64,000 nucleotides of DNA from Rebecca billardiae RCC1528 (lineage: Eukaryota; Haptophyta), in assembly GCA_965240325.2 (NCBI GenBank), contig OZ251222.1, forward strand, positions 4,030,001 through 4,094,000. Reading direction: 5' to 3'. Every line of letters starts with the position of its first letter. Within the stretch, counting starts at the first letter, position 1. The notes under the pieces were generated by a model. That model ran no database searches. It was given only the letters and a program-made list of their open reading frames with translations, and was not told where the DNA came from. Below, in pieces: positions 10,746-21,065 of the stretch. Position numbers and translations under genes: made by a program.

Positions 10746-10858
10746 TAACGACGTGGTATGCAACGGGCAGGCGTCAGAGTCAGCAAGCTGTAGCAGCAGA
10801 TCGAGCAGCAGAGACAAGCACCAGGATCAGCGCTCCTCGCCGCCCCCCCCCCCCCCCG
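10746..10858 (+). repeat. Poly-C-tailed dispersed repeat, copy A
   Basis: It begins taacgacgtggtatgcaacg and ends in a run of 15 C (10843-10857). The same sequence, with one internal expansion, recurs at 37960-38092, also ending in a C run. Copy A is bracketed by a 16-bp direct repeat, gggctttgaataataa. It has no coding capacity. Confidence 0.65.
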
Positions 10859-11787
10859 GGCTTTGAATAATAAGTCGTATTATAATAATAATAAGCTTGA
10901 TCCCCTTGCCTGCGGCGCAGCGCAAGCTAAAGAAGCTTGCCCTGTTGAGTGTTGTCGCCTCCGCTCGCCCCCAATCGGCGCACGCGCGCCTCGGCTTTCC
11001 AAGTCGCCGATCGACCCGATCGTACGCCCCAGTGGTGAGGCGACGAGAAGGGAAGCTACCAGGCCGAGCGTCTGCATGCGGCCAGCCAGCAAGTGTGGGG
11101 ATAACACGCCGCCGCGTTTCACGCCCTCGAACCGCCCCCTGCGACCGCAAAATACTCACACAGGCCGCCGAGGCTTGCCGCCCTGGCCTCCCGCGGGCGA
11201 AGCCCGCCCGCAGCCACTCTTCCGCCGCCAGACCCTCCGCGGAGGCGGAGGGTGCCGTGTAACGGCTTGGCTGCAGACTGGTATTCCGCCAATCCGCCTC
11301 GCCTTCTCCCTTAATTGGCCTCGCTGACAAGGACTTCACCGTAGACGACAGACTCTGTGACAGTCACGGTGATGATAATCTTTTCTCTGTCGTCTCACTA
11401 GTCACTCTGTCAGACTGTCAAGCAGTAGTGCCGGGCTGAGGTTAAGAGTAAGACCGCGCCGCGGCTGCAGACTGGCGTGACAGTTGTAACTACTATAGTA
11501 GTAAGTCAGGAATACTGAATTGACGACTAGTCTATGTGAGTGAGACGGGAGCAGACCTCGGCAGTGACGGCCGCCCGCTGACGGCCGACCTCGACCTGTA
11601 AGGCTGTAACTGTCACAGCCCACTAAAGTCTAAATAACGGCCACTACTACTTAGTACTTCTGTCTGACTGATGTCTGATCGGCCTGCCGAGCGGGCCCGC
11701 GGATTTCATTATAGCGCGGCCATTAGCGGTCAGAAGCGAGGCCGGCCGATTGGAGGGCTTGAGTCGATTGGAATGGATGAGGCTGAC

Positions 11788-12450
11788 TCAAGCCGGCCCA
11801 TTGGCTCCAACCGCAGCCTGCTCCGTGCCCGGTGTCGCAGTGCCAGCCCCGGACTTCGCCTGCACCCTCTCCAGGTTGTTGCGGTACTTTTCGTTCGAGC
11901 CATCCATCGCGACGGCCTTGCCGAGCGCGGTCACCGCCTCGGCCACCTTCCCGTGCGAGGCAAGCGTGACGCCGTACGCATTCCAGAGCTTGGCGTTCTC
12001 CGTGTTCGCCGAGAGCAGGGCCTCGTACCGCGGGAGCGCCTTGTCCGTCTCATTCATGCGCGCCAGCATGTCAGCATGCATCCACATGTTGTCGCCGATG
12101 GGTTCCAGCACCTCGAGTGCCGCCGAGTAGACAGAGGCCTCTCGGAGCTCCCCGCGCGAGGCGAGGAGGCGAGAGAGCATGCGCAAGGCTGGCAGGGTCA
12201 TCCCAACCGCTTCGCGCAGGCACTTCTCCGCCTGCTGCATGGACTCGCCCTGCTGGACGAGCACCTGCGCAAGCACGTGCCGCTCGTTGAAACCGCCGCC
12301 ATTCAGCGGGCACGCCGTCTCGGAAGACTCCGTCGAGGGCGCCTCGGCGGTATCAGCGGCAGCGGTGGCTCCAGTCGCCGCATCATCGCTCAGCACGCCT
12401 GTCGCGAGCGCGGCGAAGAGCGCGGCGACCGCCAGCGAGTGCCCGCGCAT
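11788..12450 (-). CDS. Secreted or luminal TPR-repeat protein
   Basis: A single exon of 220 residues, started at the ATG ending at 12450 because it gives a clean signal peptide (MRGHSLAVAALFAALATGVL). An in-frame ATG at 12558 would add 36 residues and hide the leader. After an acidic Ala/Thr linker come helical tetratricopeptide-like repeats: AEKCLREAVGMTLPALRMLS, YSAALEVLEPIGDN, ALPRYEALLSANTENAKLWN and AEAVTALGKAVAMDGSNEKY. TPRs mediate protein-protein contacts; the leader suggests an endomembrane or organelle-lumen location. There is no catalytic domain. The gene is divergent from eL19 with 317 bp between start codons. Confidence 0.72.
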   Translation of the reverse strand: MRGHSLAVAALFAALATGVLSDDAATGATAAADTAEAPSTESSETACPLNGGGFNERHVLAQVLVQQGESMQQAEKCLREAVGMTLPALRMLSRLLASRGELREASVYSAALEVLEPIGDNMWMHADMLARMNETDKALPRYEALLSANTENAKLWNAYGVTLASHGKVAEAVTALGKAVAMDGSNEKYRNNLERVQAKSGAGTATPGTEQAAVGANGPA

Positions 12451-12767
12451 GAGGCTGCCGAGGGCGTTGCGGCCCAGCAACCAGTCCAGACTCCAGACGC
12501 TTTCCGGAGGAGTCCGGTAACTCGGTAAGGGCCGGTCCGGAACCGTCCGGGCTGCCATCTTGGCTTTGGCGACGTGCTGTGCCCTGTGCGCCTGCGCCCA
12601 AGGCTTTGCGCGGCGGAGGCCAAGCAAGGGAGGGGTGCGTGCCCGCCGCCCGCGCGCTTGGCGCACGCGGGGCCCCGAGCCGAGGCTGGGCATCGCGCCC
12701 TTCGAGGCTCACAGGTCCCACGCTCGCCACCCCCTCTCGCGTGCCCGCGCGTCCGGCAGGGGGCACC
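12451..12767. promoter_or_regulatory. Putative bidirectional promoter between the TPR gene and eL19
   Basis: The 317-bp interval separates two divergently transcribed genes, so it must hold both 5' UTRs and promoters, possibly shared. It is GC-rich with no TATA box that I can see. This call rests on position only. Confidence 0.4.
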
Positions 12768-13498
12768 ATGGGCGTCTGCCTGCGGGTGCAGAAGCGCCTC
12801 GCGGCGTCCGTGCTGAAGTGCGGCAAGCGGAAGATCTGGTTGGATCCCAATGAGTCCACCGAGATCTCGATGGCGAACTCTCGTGCGTGCTACGATGCGC
12901 CCCCGTCCCCGATCCCAAACCCGGCTGCCCCGTCGGCCGCTCGCGTGCTCTGCTGGATGCGCCGGCTGGGCCCTGGATGCGCATCTGACACCGCGCCTCG
13001 CTCACACCCGCGCCGTGCGCAGGCCAGAACGTGCGCAAGCTCGTGAAGGACGGCTACATCATCAAGAAGCCGCAGAAGATGCACTCGCGCGCACGCTGCC
13101 TGAAGCACCGCGAGGCGGTGCGGAAGGGCCGGCACTCCGGCCACGGCAAGCGCCGTGGCACGCGCGAGGCGCGTATGCCGACCAAGGTGCTGTGGATGCG
13201 CCGGCAGCGCGTGCTGCGCCGCTTGTTGAAGAAGTATCGCGAGCAGAAGAAGATCGACAAGCACCTCTACCACGATCTGTACATGAAGAGCCGCGGCAAC
13301 GTCTTCAAGAACAAGCGCGTGCTCATGGAGCACATCCACGTCGCCAAGAAGGAGAAGGCGCGCGAGAAGACGCTCCAGGAGCAGGCGGAGGCGCGCCGCG
13401 AAAAGAACAAGGCGGCGCGCGAGCGGCGCGAGGCCAAGAAGGCCGGCGCAGAGATCGAGTCGGAGCCGAAGGCCGCGGAGAAGAAGGGCAAGAAGTAG
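12768..13498 (+). CDS. RPL19: 60S ribosomal protein eL19
   Basis: Two exons, 12768-12882 and 13023-13498, encode 196 residues, the normal length of eL19. The intron (140 bp, GTGCGT...GCGCAG) splits the Arg codon in [14 protein letters not shown], which restores the family sequence exactly. Conserved eL19 blocks are visible: LQKRLA-type start ([20 protein letters not shown]), [30 protein letters not shown], and [15 protein letters not shown]. The C-terminus is the usual long basic helix ending in Lys-rich sequence. It is a component of the large cytosolic ribosomal subunit. Identification is secure. Confidence 0.97.
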
Positions 13499-13913
13499 GC
13501 GCCCAGGAGTCCGCTCGATGCCGCTCATCCGAGTCCGTCAAACGAGTCTAGCTGACAGTTTGTCTCGTCTGCATCGTGTCTGTCTGCTGCTGCCACGGGG
13601 GCGTGCCGTCGCAGGATTGCGCGCACACACCAGCGTCAGTGTGGCAGGCATTGCGCAGCGTGCTGGCGCGCTGGTGGCGACTGTGGCCAGAATCCCGTCT
13701 GCTGGGTATGGACCGTCGTTATTAGACTTTATTAATTGATTATTTCTAATTACAAAACCCAATGATATAAAAGTAAAATGAGAGACAATCAGCGCATTAT
13801 ATTTTAATTTATCAGCCGTTCAGCCCTACCGTCCAGGTTCTACGGACAGCTAAATATCCCAATAATAGAATTTATTATAATACTAATAAAATAATATATA
13901 TACGTAGTACACA
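13499..13913. other. AT-rich intergenic island between convergent genes
   Basis: Between the ends of eL19 (+) and the SulP gene (-). The stretch from about 13715 to 13910 is strikingly AT-rich in an otherwise GC-rich window (runs such as tttattaattgattatttct and ataataaaataatatatata). It probably holds both 3' UTRs and polyadenylation signals. No gene is seen. Confidence 0.6.
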
Positions 13914-16900
13914 TCAGACGGGGACTGCATTCGCCTGCGCCGTTGCGCTGATGGCGACGTGCTGCAGGCGCTTTCCCGCGTACTTGAGCGCAACGGAGGC
14001 GAGCACAAACGCCAGCCGGGGCGCCTCTTCCTGCATCTGCGCCCAGCGGTCGAGGCTGAGGACGTACAGCTTTGAGTTGGTGATCGCGCGCACAGTGTTT
14101 TGCCTTCGCTCGCCCGTCATCAGCCCAAACTCGCCGAGCATGCAGCCCTGCACGTCGGCCACCTGCACGGCACCCGACTGGTCCTCCGCCTGGAGCGTCC
14201 CCGAGATGAGCACCGCCACCTGCTGCGGCTTGTCGCCCTCGCGCCACAGCACCTGATCGGCGTGCACCTCGGTCGGCTCGAACCACTCGAGCAGCTCGCG
14301 CTGCAGTTTGGCGCCGTCCGTCGCCTCCGAGGCGGAGGCGAAGTTGGGCGCGATCGTCTGCAGCACGAAGTCGAGGGACAGGCTGGGGCGCACGGCGAGG
14401 GAAGGGGAGGACGGCGTCTGCCGCGCCAGGATGCACCCCTCGCACCACGCCACCGCCTCGTCGAGCGTGGCCGCGAGGTGCAGCATCGGCCGGTCCGTGT
14501 CCACGTCGCCCAGCTCTGCGGACGTGCTGGCCGTCTTGGCGAGCCCGGCGTACGCGGGGTCGCCCGCCGAGGAGGGCATGCCGCTGAGCGGCTTGGGCAG
14601 CACGAGCGCCATGTGCGCCACGCCGAGGTCGCGCAGCTCGACGTACGTCTTCTCGAGCGCCTTGGCCGCCGCCGTGTCGAGGCAGGTGATCGAGGACATG
14701 TCGAGCACGATGTAGATCAGACCGGGCGGGCTGGGAGGCCGAGCGGAGGACTCGTCGCCGAGCCGCGCGGAGAGCACGGACGAGATCGCGCTGGAGACCT
14801 GCGAGAAGTTACCGAAGAAGAGCGTGCCCTGCAGCTGGATCAGGTGCATCCGCCCCGCGTGCTCCGTGAGCACGTCCAGCTCGGCGATCGAGCGCCACGC
14901 GGACGAGCGGATGCGCGCGCCGTGCAGCACGCTCTTCACGGCCGGCACGCGCGACGTCTGCAGCACAAACGTGAGGAGCGCGAGGACCGCGCTGACGAGC
15001 AGGCCCTCCGTCATGCCTGCGCCGCGCGCGCGCGCGGAGCGCCGCGCAGATCAGCGCCGCCCCGCCGGAGCACACACCGAGCACAGGCCGCCGCACCCGC
15101 GAACCAGAGCACCCCGCGCCAAGGCGCACACCCGCCGCCGTCATCGTGAAGGTGATCAGGCAGACGGCGATGTACTCGATGCGGTCGAGCTGGCCGAAGG
15201 GCTCGATGACGGCCTCGCGCACGAGCTCCGTGCCAATGTGCAGCATCAGCGCGCCTGCCATACACCTGCGACGCCCGGTAGGGCAACGGGGCACGCCCAG
15301 GCTGAGTGCGCGCGCGAGGGGGGGCAGCGCGTGGCGAGCGTGCGCGCGCCGTGCGCGCTACGGCGTCGTGCGGCGCGCGTGCGCGCACCTCGGCAGCATA
15401 GAGATGGCTGCTGGGCCGATCACCCAGAAGGCGAAGATGGACACGGCCAGGAGAGCGCGGAACACGTAGCCGCCGCCGCCGCACTTGAAGTACAGCGCGC
15501 TGTTCGAATAGCACAGGTAGTTTTGCAGCGTGCCCACGCAGCCGCTGAGCGCGTTGGCGATGCCGTGCACTTTGAGCTCGTGGTCGATGTCCGCTACCTC
15601 GTTGGTCGTCATGCAGAGCGAAGGGATGTTGATCGGCACGTGGATGAGCGAGAAGACGATGAGGGCGGCGAAGGTGCCGAGCTGCGTCGGCAGCACGTCC
15701 CACGCCACGTTCCCCAAGTCGTACAGCTGCCACATCAGCCGCCAGTCCGGCGTCTCCTCCTTGTCGAAGAACCAGCGCAGCGTGGACGGCTCTGGGAACG
15801 GCGTGCCGCGCCACACGAGCGCCGCGTGGAAGCCGACGGGGATGAGCACGAAGAAGATGGGCGTGAGCATGGGCGTGCGGATGAAGCGAGTAAGCGCGCG
15901 CAGGCAGAGCGAGAGCACCAGCGGCAGCGCCCACATCGGCAGCAGCTCCGCCGCGAAGAGCCGGCGGAGCACGGCCAGATCCCAGTGGAACGGCTCGCCC
16001 GTCGAGATCTCCACGCCCGTCTGCGTCACAAACACGCCGATGCCGCCGATGCACCCTTGGATAATGTAAGGCGGGATGAGGCCGATCACCGAGCCGAGCT
16101 TGAGCACGCCGAGCGAGTAAAACGCCACGCCCACCAGCACCGTGCTCGCCGCGTACGCGACCAGGATCGTCGGCAGCGCCTGCTCCACGCGGCCCTGCGC
16201 GCTGAGCATGCCGTGGATGTCAGTCGAGATCTGGTTCATGAACGGAATGTTTTCGCACATCATCAGGCCGGTCGCCACGTCGAACTTGGAGTACGCCGCG
16301 AAGACGGCCTGGCAGATCGCGGAGGAGAGCAAGAACATCTGGATCCCGAGCGAGCGCGGCGCGGGGAAGTCCTCCCACGAGCTCGGGAAGAAGGCGAGGC
16401 CGAAGGGCACCGCCTCGATCAGCACGAGCACGTTGATGATCACGAACGCAAACGCGCGCTTCACGTGCTGCTGGGCGTGCTCGAGCGCGCTCGGCTTGGG
16501 CGAGTCGCCCAGCAGGGGCTCGTGCCGCGAGTCCTGTGCGTCATGATCTTCGGGCGCGTCCGAATCCAGCGTGAGCGCGTGCCACTTGTGCACGCGCTGC
16601 AGCGCGTCCTCGTCCTTGTCGCCGGTCACGGTCGCCCACGCGGTGGGCCCAAACGTCTGGCGCACGACCGAGCGGCGCCGGACAAGCTGTGGGAGTGCGC
16701 GGCGTCTGGCATCATCGCCCAGCGTTGCCGTGGCCGCCACCGCTCTGTCTCGCTTGCGGAAGCTGGTTGCGTCCATCGTCTCGCGCCGGCTGTAGCTCGG
16801 CCGAGCTCGCGGGCCGCCAGCCGAGTGCACGCCCGGGGGCGTCTGCGGATCGGCATGCAGCCGCATGGAAGAGTGAGGCGCGTCCGACCCAGAGCGTGAG

Positions 16901-16944
16901 CGCACGGGCATGATGGGCCTCGGCTGCTCCGCTGGGGCGCTCAT
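13914..16944 (-). CDS. SulP anion transporter with STAS and cyclic-nucleotide-binding domains
   Basis: Three exons on the minus strand, 16944-15389, 15265-15132 and 15016-13914, encode about 930 residues. The start is the ATG ending at 16944; the longer frame begins only at a GTG. A hydrophilic N-terminus of about 140 residues is followed by the SulP membrane domain (about 150-590), with many hydrophobic helices, for example VIGLIPPYIIQGCIGGIGV and MAGALMLHIGTELV across the first splice. Exon 3 starts at GMTEGLLVSAVLALLTFV and continues into a STAS domain (LIYIVLDMSSITCLDTAAAK, about 610-720), then a cNMP-binding fold (VLISGTLQAEDQSG, CMLGEFGLMTGERRQNTV, about 790-900). The predicted role is proton-coupled or exchange transport of sulfate or related anions, possibly gated by a cyclic nucleotide. 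Similar three-domain proteins are known in fungi and protists. Confidence 0.88.
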
Positions 16945-17299
16945 TTTTTCGGCCGCCTGCACGACCTCACGGTCACGACCGAGGCTCGGTGCCTCACGAC
17001 GCACACTGGCAGCAACTTTCTACCTCCGCCGAAGGCTGAGAATGAAATTCTGTGCGCTGTAGTTCCCCGACGGGCTTCCGGAAGAAAGGGCGGCCCGACC
17101 AACGGGGTGCGCTTCGCGCGTCGCGGCGGCGCCGCGGCGGCGGTAGAGAGTGGCGACGCGCGCTCAGAAACTGATACTTATGGCTATTTTTACCATGCAT
17201 CATTTTCGCGACGATTCACCTGATTCGCAACCAGTTGTCCGCGGCCGCCATCGTGCACTCGCGAGGCACGTCGTCACCGCTGATCACGCTCATCCTCCG

Positions 17300-17696
17300 A
17301 TGAGCTCCCGCCGCAGGTGGCTGGCTCGCGCCCAGCTGGGCACGATGTACTTCGTGTCGTTTGGAACCTTGGGCACCATGGGCTTGCTGCTTCACTTGGA
17401 ACGCACGGGTCAACTCGGTGCGCGCTGCCAAGCTCTCTGCAGAGCTGCGGATTCATGCAGGACTCGAGCTGACGCGTTTGCGCGTGCCGCGCGTGCCCTA
17501 CCCTGCACTTGGTGATCCAGAGGACATCACTCCGAAGCGTGCGCCAGTGCCTGAAGCGCAGGAGCAACCCGGCGAGCTAAATGAGCACATCCTTCACAAG
17601 CTGATGACGCGCGGGTTCAACATCGACCACGTCGGCAGCAGCACACAACCAGCACCAGAAGCGCCACCGGCGTTCCGGCAGCCCCCATCGAGATGA
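17300..17696 (+). CDS. Doubtful small single-pass membrane protein
   Basis: An ATG at 17300 opens MSSRRRWLARAQLGTMYF and continues into a short hydrophobic helix (VSFGTLGTMGLLLHLE). The frame then degenerates, but removing a 44-bp segment (GTGCGC...TGCAG, about 17421-17464) would join it to a second open frame running to 17696 (RLRVPRVPYPALGDPED ... RQPPSR). The size and topology (basic N-terminus, one helix, hydrophilic tail) recall small mitochondrial inner-membrane assembly factors, but I cannot assign a family. The proposed intron is shorter than the others in this window, so the model is weak. Confidence 0.3.
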
Positions 17697-17723
17697 TTGC
17701 CACCGAGATCACGGCTAGCCTGC

Positions 17724-17805
<82 letters not shown>

Positions 17806-18630
17806 CTCTCTCACTCTTTGACTCTGTTGCCCGTCGGACAGTCACCGCCGACTTCGTGTCGACGATCGGGCACTGCCGCCGACGAATCAGGAGACCCGCG
17901 TCGTCCTACCTGTGTCGTTTAAAATCACATAGTATATCGGACTGATAGAATACAGAATGACGCGACTCACACTAATCACAGTATATATCAGTCGGCGGCT
18001 CAGTATTGCCAATTATTCGTCAGATCAGTGATCGTCATCTAACGACGCGATATTCAGATTTCAGTACTAAGTTAGATGACCCGCGGTTTCAGCAATACTT
18101 GTCACACTCACAGTCACAGACTGCGCCGGCATTAATCGGCCGTAACAGTAATCAGTATATATATATATATATCAGACTAGCTAAGACAGTAGACGAATAC
18201 TCTAGTATCGGACCCAGTCACGGTGTGCCACAGTGGACGGGTGCAAATGAGCGGCCCAGAAGCAAGCGTCGCAGTGCTCGGCAGGGAGAACGGCTGTCAG
18301 ACCACTCGTAGCACGGCGCTCGCCGCTCGCATCACGCGAGGACGCGCCGAAGGCTCTAAGCGGGCCAGACCCAGCCGGCGCCGCAGGTGTGGGCGCGGTG
18401 TGCGCACGGACAGCGGCAGCTCGGTGTGCGTGCGTGCGGCACCGCGCCTCCGCAGCCGTCAAGATGGGCAGCGAGGGCGGGCACCGGGGCAGCTGGCAGC
18501 TCGTGCTCTCTGTGCGCCGGCGCCCGTCAGGCCAGCAGGTCGAGTCGATGATGAGAGGCGGCCTCAGTTGTTGGTGGCAGGGTCGCCTGGCGCAGTCAGA
18601 CAGCAGCGAGTGCGCAGGTGCGGCGCGTCG
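17697..18630. other. Intergenic region with TC microsatellite and AT-rich patches
   Basis: It lies between the doubtful + gene and the 3' end of the purine gene (-). It contains a long TC run and scattered AT-rich sequence (for example atatatatatatat near 18158-18173). No coding sequence is recognised; the frame reading through the TC run is an artefact of the repeat. Confidence 0.5.
17730..17801 (+). repeat. (CT)n microsatellite, about 72 bp
   Basis: An uninterrupted run of alternating C and T. It is the longest perfect dinucleotide repeat of this type in the window. Confidence 0.95.
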
Positions 18631-21065
18631 TCAGGCCAGCGGCGGCACGGCGCTCAGACCGCCAAGCGTCTGATTGAGGTTGTGCACCGGCGTCGGCCCC
18701 TTGGGCGAGGACGATGCCTTCTGGTTGTACAGCGAGTCGCACGAGCCCGAAGGCATCACCACATCCGCAGATCGGATGGGCAGCGTGGCCGCGGCAACCT
18801 CGGGCATCAGGCTGTTGTGCCGTGACAGGTTGGACGGACTCGCCACGGGCGCCGCCGCGTTGCCGCGCACACCCGAGCCGACCGTCGCCGCGCCGCTGGT
18901 GAGGAACGTGACGCCCGCGTTCGAGACGGACTGCCCCAGCCTGCGCGCCTCCTGCACGGCGAAGTACTCCTCGCCAATGTCGCCGGTCAGGTACTTGCCG
19001 TCAAAGACTGAGCCCTCGAACGTGCAGCCCTTCAGCACCGGGTTGATGTCCTGCACGGCGGACTTGAGGTCGTCGAGGTCCTGGTACACCACCCAGTCCG
19101 CGTTGATCAGCCGCGCGATCTCCGCCTCCTCGCGCCCGTTCGCGATCAGCTCCGACTTGGTCGGGATGTCGATGCCGTACACGTTGGGGTAGCGCACCGC
19201 CGGCGCGGCCGACGAGAAGAAGACCTTGTTCGCGCCCGCGTCGCGCGCCATCTGCACGATCTCGCGGCTGGTTGTGCCGCGCACGATCGAGTCGTCCACG
19301 AGCAGCACGTTCTGCGGCGAGTGGGGCGAGCGCGCGCGCGCAGGCGGGGCGTGAGCACGGCGGGCGCGGGCGGCTGGCTGTGCACTGCACTCGGCGCGCG
19401 CGGCGCACTCGGGGCCGGGACAGCGCCGCGCCGCGCGCGTGCGCACCCGGCCCTTGAACTCGGACTTGATCGTGTTGAGCTTGACGCGCACGCCCTTCTT
19501 GCGCGCCGCCTGCCCCGGCATGATGAACGTGCGCGCGATGTAGCGGTTCTTGATGAAGCCCTCGCGGTACGGCCGGTCAAGCGAGTAGGCGAGCGAGAGC
19601 GCAGACGTGCGCGCCGTGTCGGGCACCGGGATGACGACGTCGATCTCCTCCCACGCCGAGCCGAGCAGGCGCTTGATGCGCGCGGCGAGGTTGTCGCCCA
19701 TCCGCAGCCGCGCCTCGTACACCGGCACGCCGTCCATGATCGAGTCCGGCCGCGCGAAGTAGACGTACTCGAAGAGGCACGGGCAGAGCCGCGCGCCCGG
19801 CACGCACGTGCGCGTGATCGGCGGCCGGCCGCCCTTGGGGAAGAAGACGGCCTCGCCGGGGAACACGTCGCGCACGATGTCGAAGTTGTCGCCCGAGGCG
19901 CACGTGATCGTGTCGATCGCCACCGACTCGGACGCCACCGCGTAGTCGCACAGCCCGTGCGCCTGCTCGCGCGCGCCGTACACGATCGGCCGGATGCCGA
20001 GCGGGTCGCGGAAGACAACGACGCCCACGTCGTTGATCAGCACGGCGACGGCGTAGCCGCCGATGCACTTCTTGAAGACGGAGGAGCAGGCGTAGAAGAT
20101 CGCGTCCGCGTCGAGGTCGTCGGCGGGGTCCGAGCGCACCTTGGCCAGCGACTGTGCGACCGAGGGCGCAGCGTCGGAACCACCACGTGTCAGCGTGGGG
20201 CGCCATGGGCGCGCCGCGAGCGCGCGCGCAGGGAGGCGCACCTCGGAGAAGATGTTGAGCAGCAGCTCGGAGTCCGAGTTGGTGTTGATATGGCGGCACA
20301 TACCCTCCACCGAGTGCTTGAGCATGCTCGCGTTCGTCAGGTTGCCGTTGTGCGAGATGCAGAGGCCGTACCTGCACGCGCGCGCGCGCGCGCACACACA
20401 CACGGCCGAGCGCGCGTCTCGTAAGCTCGGCAGCGCGGCGCGAGGCGGGGCACGGGGACGGCGGGCGCGCGCACGCGCACGCGCCATTGCGTCCAGACCG
20501 CGTGGCGGTCGCACAGTCGCGCTGCGCGCAGCGCGGCTGGGCGAGGGCGCGCGCGCGCTCACGGGTAGTTGGTGTACAGCGGCTGCGCCTCGGCGCACGA
20601 CGAGGAGCCCGCGGTGGGGTAGCGGCAGTGGCCGATGCCCATGTGGCCCTTGAGCTGGATCATCGACTCCTGCGTGAAGACCGACTGCACCAGCCCGTTG
20701 TCTTTGCGCAGGTGCAGCCGCTTCTGCTCGCACGTCACCATGCCCGCCGCGTCCTGCCCACGGTGCTGCAGCACGGTGAGCGCGTCAAAGATCATCTGGT
20801 TGACGTGCTTCTGCTCGTCGGCGAGGATGACCGCGACGACGGCACAGCCACCGCGGACGCGGCCGAACGCGTGCAGCGTCGCCGAGGGACTGACGCCATA
20901 CTCGGCAAGCGTCCGCGAGTCGTCGTCCAGCTGCTTGCCCGCATACACCAGGCGCGCGCCACCCGCCGCGCGCAGGGCCAGCTGCCGGCGGACCTCGCCG
21001 ACCGTGGTATCCGCCTCAACAGCGATCGCGTACGTCCGCTCACCGCGCACGAAGATCTGGCGCAT
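18631..21065 (-). CDS. Amidophosphoribosyltransferase with N-terminal ubiquitin-like domain
   Basis: Four exons on the minus strand, 21065-20563, 20371-20242, 20151-19447 and 19311-18631, encode about 672 residues. The enzyme transfers the glutamine amide to PRPP, the first step of purine synthesis. Residues 1-73 are ubiquitin-like: [10 protein letters not shown] start, [20 protein letters not shown] in the middle, and a terminal RVRGG. The next residue, Cys74, aligns with the catalytic N-terminal Cys of PurF (CAVVAV for the usual CGIxGV), followed by [31 protein letters not shown] and NTNSDSE, so the glutaminase residues are present. The phosphoribosyltransferase half has the PRPP loop [14 protein letters not shown] (about 448-461). 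The first exon is continuous through the ubiquitin-like/PurF junction, so the fusion does not depend on a splice prediction. A C-terminal extension ends [13 protein letters not shown]. Confidence 0.93.
20844..21065 (-). other. Ubiquitin-like prodomain and Gly-Gly/Cys junction of the PurF gene
   Basis: Codons from 21065 down to 20847 encode the 73-residue ubiquitin-like domain, ending Gly72 (ggt) and Gly73 (ggc). The codon at 20846-20844 (tgt) is the predicted catalytic cysteine. Ubiquitin landmarks that align by eye are IFV at the start, VE--T-- after strand 2, the AGKQL turn, RTL-(Y), TLH and the terminal RGG. Cleavage after Gly-Gly would expose Cys as residue 1 of the mature enzyme. Confidence 0.85.

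Larger units (their letters stand above)
9345..11787. other. Gene-poor, repeat-bearing intergenic region
   Basis: About 2.4 kb with no open frame resembling a protein and base composition more mixed than the neighbouring genes. It contains a short inverted pair (9906-9938 and 10424-10447), the second palindrome-rich repeat, the poly-C-tailed dispersed repeat and a direct repeat of gggctttgaataataa (about 10733 and 10858). The rest shows nothing I can name. Confidence 0.5.

Noticed and set aside
10827-11339. Overlapping frames of 120-170 codons on both strands
   Set aside because: They overlap one another, start in a poly-C/AT-rich repeat and show no family resemblance.
17617-17945. Frames reading Ser-Leu or Arg-Glu repeats across the CT run
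   Set aside because: Pure products of the dinucleotide repeat, with no other coding signal.
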